NCBI RefSeq assembly: GCF_014202475.1
Contig: NZ_JACHGV010000016.1
Span: forward strand, 1-64,000
Length of the DNA stretch: 64,000 nt
From: Streptomyces paradoxus
Lineage (GTDB): Bacteria; Actinomycetota; Actinomycetes; Streptomycetales; Streptomycetaceae
Direction of reading: 5' to 3'
Shown: in pieces, positions 60,801-64,000 of the stretch
How the letters are laid out: each line of letters begins with the position of its first letter
Numbering within the stretch: position 1 is the first letter of the stretch
Translations under genes and position numbers: made by a program
Notes under the pieces: generated by a model
Databases searched by the model: none
What the model was told of the DNA's origin: nothing
What the model saw: the letters and a program-made list of their open reading frames with translations, nothing else

Positions 60801-61552
60801 CCTGTACGGCCGGCTCGTATGTCACGGTCTGCTCCGGGCAGCCGACCGCCACCTCGCGCAGGGCCGCCACCTCGGCTTCGTCGGCCGCAAGACTCCAGCG
60901 GAGCTTGGTTGCGGCCCACTCGGCGACGTACCGGCAGTGCGCCTCGGCTGCAGGCGGCAGCCACTGGGCGGGATCCTGATCTGCCTTGGACCTGTTCGAG
61001 CGGGCGGTGATGGCGACCAGGCTGGTGGCCGCGCCCTGGGCGTAGGCGTACGCCTCGCGGCGCTGCGCCGTCCACCCGGACGCCCCGCTGTCCCAGCTTT
61101 CCGCGAGGGGAACCATGTGGTCGATGTCCAGGCCGGAGGCCGCCGTCACCCACGCCTGGTAGTACGACCACCAGCTCCCACCCGTCAGCCGGCAGTTGGT
61201 CCCCACCGTTGGAGGTTCGACGGCCTCGGAGATCAGGACCTCGGCACGCGTGTTGCAGCCGTCAGAGGGGTTGGCGCCGGCGTTCCAGTGACGGAAGGCG
61301 TACCGGTCCGGGACTCCGTCCCCAACGGCAGGCCGGCGACGGCTTCGGACAGGGGAAGCGTCTCCGCCGCATGGGCGGGCGCTGAGACGATGAGGGGCAA
61401 AGCAGTCAGGGAGGCGGCGGCCAGGCCGCGCAGCAAAAAGACCTCAACGAGCTGTGCCGGCATGTCAAGGAGCCTTGGCCACCTCGCAGACATACCTCAT
61501 CCCTGCCGTCTCGCCCGACGGTTGTACCGCAGCGGTTCCAGGCAGCGTCGAG

Positions 61553-62100
61553 TTAGGCCTGGCGTGTCCTGGGTGTCTGGTGCTTGGTGGTGTAGTGGCG
61601 TCGTGCCCACAGTGGAGGGACCACCCACACAAGACTCAGGCAGACAACGATCGCCGCCGTCAGCCACAAACCGAGCGTGTCGTCGAAGGCGAGCCGCATC
61701 AGTAGGAGCAAGGTCAGGGATATGGTCACCATCAGCAACGCCAGCCCTGCTTTGAACAGGCGGGCGGCCAAGGTGACCGTCTGAGGTTTGATGCCGCGGC
61801 TGGTCACAAGCCGGTGAGAGGCCACCGGGCCGAGGAAGGCACCGACGCACGCTGCCCCCGTGCACACAGCACTGACATACAAGGCACGCTCAGTGTCAGC
61901 CAGGTGATCGAACACGGGCTGAAACACAGCGATGATCGAAACCCCGAGGATGATCTGGCGCCAGCCTGAGCGATGCGCAGTTCCTGCACCAGGTCATTCC
62001 ACATCCGGTCTGCGCGTTCCTCGACAGTCTCGTCGCGTCCATGTCCCGCAGCAGGCACCTCGGGCTGTGCGCTGGTGGGGCCGTTGCCTTCCCGTGCCAT
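61553..62100 (-). pseudogene. DUF6328-like membrane protein, one frameshift
   Basis: ATG 62098-62100: AAGHGRDETVEERADRMWND, LVQELRIAQAG. After a one-base slip near 61975, QIILGVSIIAVFQPVFDHLA, DTERALYVSAVCTGAACVGA FLGPVASHRLVTSRGIKPQT, AALLMVTISLTLLLLMRLAF. Four membrane helices result. The order matches a Streptomyces family I recall as DUF6328; function unknown. Only one indel separates it from an intact gene. Confidence 0.78.
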
Positions 62101-62252
62101 GACTCACTCCCCAGCCGAGCAGTGCGGAGCCTGGCGGGTCCCCCATATCGGCGGCTGCTGGGCCTCTTCCTCAGGGGCTTGTGCTGCGGCTGTTAAACGA
62201 TCTCGGTGTTCTCATCCTGCGCCGTCCGAGGTTAGGTGTGTGGCGTCCGGGC

Positions 62253-62672
62253 CTACTCCACGATCACAGCTGCCTTGTCCAGTCCGACACGCCGAAGAGT
62301 GCGCAGCACGGGACGGCGGCCGCCGCAGATGGAGGCTGTCCCGGAGTGTGCAGTAACAGCCCGCAGCAGCGCGTAGGCGCACGCCAGCTCGATCCGGGTC
62401 ACACCGCGCATGTCCACCACCCAGTGATCGGCCCTCTGCAGGCGCAGATCATCGAACCACTCTTCCAGGTCGCACAGCACACGGGTGCTGAGGTGCCCGG
62501 TCAGGGTCACCTCGGCATGCCGGGCATCGACCGCAGTGATCACCATGCCCGGCTGCGCGGACTGAGGTTCAGCTGTCACAGCGGCCTCCCGCACAGCTCG
62601 GTGTGTCCTTCCAGTCTGCATCTGAGAAGTGAACTGGTCTGACCGTCGGGGGCCGAAGCTCGTCTTCTCCAC
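62253..62672 (-). CDS. STAS-domain protein
   Basis: The frame is 139 aa; an internal start at MQTGRTHRAVR (62618) may be the real one. The STAS fold is visible: MVITAVDARHAEVTLTGHLS, TRVLCDLEEWFDDLRLQRAD, HWVVDMRGVTRIELACAYAL, LRAVTAHSGTASICGGRRPV LRTLRRVGL. The phosphoacceptor loop (D-S-S/T-G) reads VTRIELACAYAL, atypical. Likely an anti-sigma antagonist or regulator, not linked to a kinase here. Confidence 0.82.
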   Translation of the reverse strand: MEKTSFGPRRSDQFTSQMQTGRTHRAVREAAVTAEPQSAQPGMVITAVDARHAEVTLTGHLSTRVLCDLEEWFDDLRLQRADHWVVDMRGVTRIELACAYALLRAVTAHSGTASICGGRRPVLRTLRRVGLDKAAVIVE

Positions 62673-62809
62673 GACCGCGAGGCGGAGGAGGATGGGGGCA
62701 CGGACTGCGCACGGGCTGGTGCCGACCGATCATGGTTGAGCACGATGCACAACGGGCGTGCACGCGGTCCACAGCAATTCCCCATCGCGTGAATAGGAGC
62801 CTATGGGCG

Positions 62810-63049
62810 ATGCAGGGTTTCCGAAGATGGCTGGCCCAGTACGAGCGAACCCGCACACCGCCAGGTGACCTCGCCCGTCTGGCAGCCGGCGACCCAGCCT
62901 GGCCCGACGGCCCGGATCGCCTCCAGACCTACACCGACTACATGGAACGAGCAGGCGCCTCCACTGCAGCGCTGCAGACCCTCCTCGACGCCTGGGTCCA
63001 GTACGCCGCGCACGACAAGACCGCCACGGCACACACACCCCGCTACTGA
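62810..63049 (+). CDS. YozE-like SAM-fold small protein
   Basis: ATG 62810 (AGGAG about 10 bases upstream) gives 79 aa: QGFRRWLAQYERTRTPPGDL, ARLAAGDPAWPDGPDRLQTY, TDYMERAGASTAALQTLLDA WVQYAAH. The pattern F-x2-WL ... GDLAxDxxxDxxWP ... YxxYMERxGA ... AW is that of YozE-type sterile-alpha-motif-like proteins found in Streptomyces. Function unknown. Confidence 0.78.
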   Translation: MQGFRRWLAQYERTRTPPGDLARLAAGDPAWPDGPDRLQTYTDYMERAGASTAALQTLLDAWVQYAAHDKTATAHTPRY

Positions 63050-63613
63050 CACCATCCTTTCAGCCGCCCGCAGGTGCGGTTGTGTGCGGGCGCGGCGGAA
63101 GCTGCGCAGCGGAGACGGCAGGCAGACCCCCGCAGTGCTTCAGGGAGCGCCACGGGGGCCGGGCTGTGCCGTCATGGTCCTGCCAGTGGGTTCGTCTCGG
63201 GCTACACCGGCCCGGGACCTGAGGCCTGCCCGCCCGGTGTCCCGGCGGGCGTGCCATTGCCTCACGGCCTCCGCAAGATGCTCTTGAAGGCGTGCCGGCA
63301 TCGGCTCCTGCCGCGTGGCCGCGACGACGGGCGCAGCGGTGTCCGGCAAGGGCGTGGAGCACAGCGGAGGCGCCCGCAGCACGCGCAGGCGCGCAGCGCC
63401 GCAGGGGCCGCGCAGCGAGGGTGGGAGCGCGGCACCGGCCCACCCACCCCGGGCTGCGGGCCCGATATGCCGGCGGTGGAGTTCCTCTTCGTGAGGGTCT
63501 TTGGTTGGCCGGTGCCCTTGCCACCCGCATTGCGGATTAAGCCTCGGCCGCTCCCCTTGCATGCGAGTGGTCGATTACGTTCTTCGGGCCCAGCCGTCGG
63601 CGGGTGTTCAAGG
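63050..63613. other. gap; possible minus-strand scrap
   Basis: About 560 bases. The minus strand near 63300 gives PARLQEHLAEAVRQWHARRD TGRAGLRSRAGVARDEPTGR, which has protein-like composition but no ribosome site and no recognised family. Otherwise Arg/Ala/Pro low complexity. Confidence 0.35.
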
Positions 63614-63898
63614 TCAGGTGGCAGTCCCTGGCTGGCGGGCCGCCTTCTTCACATCCGCATCGACTTGGCGGATCTCTCTGCCCTGCTCGAAGGTGTATGC
63701 CTTGATCGCCTCCTGGAGGCCGCAGACGTCGTCGACCCAGGACTTCCAGGCGGTGCGCCAGGTAGTGCGCTGATACTCGGTCCACTCGTTCACGGGGCTT
63801 CGGCCGTAGTCGTCGAAGAGCTGCTGCACGCGGCAGTGCGCCTTGTCGGCGGTGCGCTGCAGCGTCACGAGGTCTTCGAAGGACGGGGCCATGTTCAC
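63614..63898 (-). CDS. hypothetical protein, paralogue of 28953 fragment
   Basis: GTG 63896-63898 (GTGAGGTA upstream) or the ATG two codons later starts a 92-94 aa helical protein: APSFEDLVTLQRTADKAHCR, VQQLFDDYGRSPVNEWTEYQ, RTTWRTAWKSWVDDVCGLQE, AIKAYTFEQGREIRQVDADV KKAARQPG. The 28953-29140 fragment shares the W-T/E-x-Q-x3-W-x-TAW-x2-W spine and VxADVKKAxRxP end. The family is unknown to me. Confidence 0.7.
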   Translation of the reverse strand: MNMAPSFEDLVTLQRTADKAHCRVQQLFDDYGRSPVNEWTEYQRTTWRTAWKSWVDDVCGLQEAIKAYTFEQGREIRQVDADVKKAARQPGTAT

Positions 63899-63937
63899 GC
63901 TTGTACCTCACTGGCGCCAGGCGGAATCAGCTGGCTC

Positions 63938-64000
63938 CTATCTGCGCGCGGCGGTGTCGGACAGCGCGAGGCGGGCCGTGATGCGTTTGCCGACCGGCTC
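63938..64000 (-). CDS. C-terminal end of a gene extending past the window
   Basis: Twenty residues are visible: EPVGKRITARLALSDTAARR, then TAG at 63938-63940. The form (GK-x-I-x-A-x-LAL) resembles the last strand of HATPase-type anti-sigma proteins, but this is too short to call. Confidence 0.35.
   Translation of the reverse strand, partial: EPVGKRITARLALSDTAARR

Larger units (their letters stand above)
60697..61463 (-). pseudogene. secreted HNH nuclease (DUF1524-like), one frameshift
   Basis: ATG 61461-61463: signal peptide (FLLRGLAAASLTALPLIVSA PAHA), then AETLPLSEAVAGLPLGTESR. One base is wrong near 61300; the next frame reads DRYAFRHWNAGANPSDGCNT, RAEVLISEAVEPPTVGTNCR LTGGSWWSYY. The HNH core follows: GLDIDHMVPLAESWDSGASG, ARSNRSKADQDPAQWLPP. 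Cys pair C...C and the DHxVPLAE motif are typical of secreted Streptomyces endonucleases. The C-terminus runs through a hairpin shared with 29.8 kb. Confidence 0.85.

Noticed and set aside
1..64000. tRNA or rRNA genes
   Set aside because: I saw no cloverleaf with a T-loop GTTCRA core or rRNA-like conserved blocks by eye; this is not a substitute for a covariance scan.

Overview
This is high-GC actinomycete DNA, almost certainly Streptomyces. GTG and TTG starts are frequent, GGAGG-type ribosome sites are common, and the protein families are typical of that genus: I36 peptidase inhibitors, Lys-tailed Ku, MEDS/STAS regulators, Gvp proteins and telomere-associated helicases. The first 135 bases are an array of perfect palindromes with CAAG-type apices, the hallmark of Streptomyces telomeres. 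I therefore read position 1 as lying at or very near the end of a linear chromosome or linear plasmid, and the window as a subterminal arm: accessory, IS-rich and full of gene fragments.

Layout. 1-3.3 kb: telomere-like palindromes, then an ankyrin-repeat gene (frameshifted) whose end overlaps a telomere-type helicase. 3.3-7.3 kb: remains of a TnsA/TnsB/TnsC-type heteromeric transposon, broken by a truncated IS21 element and an HTH/coiled-coil/membrane gene. 7.6-12.9 kb: hypothetical proteins, repeated relics of one small gene family, an I36 inhibitor and a second helicase relic. 13.1-15.5 kb: two abutting IS5-type elements, one possibly carrying a HAD-like gene. 15.6-21.9 kb: DinB-type fragment, M9 collagenase, and a tandem pair of Sec-exported RTX-repeat proteins. 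21.9-26.6 kb: IS5 relics, a divergent HxlR/RidA pair, a methyltransferase and a frameshifted IS110. 27.5-34 kb: many small genes (hydrophobic peptide, DUF6233-like, Zn-ribbon, secreted peptides), a copy of the Ku C-terminal tail, a subtilase lipoprotein, and a SnoaL/MarR pair. 34.5-37.5 kb: a 970-1000 aa membrane protein with an extracellular periplasmic-binding-protein domain. 37.5-41.5 kb: nested IS21/IS5/IS701 remains with a MazF-like toxin. 41.8-46.8 kb: NHL and FG-GAP beta-propeller exoproteins and a CPBP protease. 47.1-52.6 kb: Ku, then two insertions stacked on CTAG sites (an IS5-bounded MerR gene and an IS701 derivative carrying a second HxlR/RidA pair), then only the last ~40 codons of an ATP-dependent DNA ligase. 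52.7-57.2 kb: STAS/MEDS-HATPase sigma-control pair, RibD-like reductase, MreB. 58.3-59.3 kb: gvpA, a truncated gvpF and a second ligase 3' fragment. 59.3-64 kb: secreted proteins, a lamin-tail relic, an HNH nuclease, a DUF6328-like membrane protein, a STAS protein and small regulators.

How it fits together. Most genes are single-gene units of secreted or regulatory type. The few linked sets are ankyrin-helicase, STAS-MEDS/HATPase, gvpA-gvpF, and the divergent regulator/target pairs HxlR-RidA (twice) and SnoaL-MarR. The strongest structural theme is transposons of IS701 and IS5 type that target CTAG. They appear to carry non-transposase genes (HxlR-RidA, MazF, MerR), and stacked insertions at CTAG sites coincide with loss of most of a DNA ligase gene next to Ku. 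Many genes have single-base frameshifts. Some are certainly decay, but their number makes sequencing-indel error a serious alternative.
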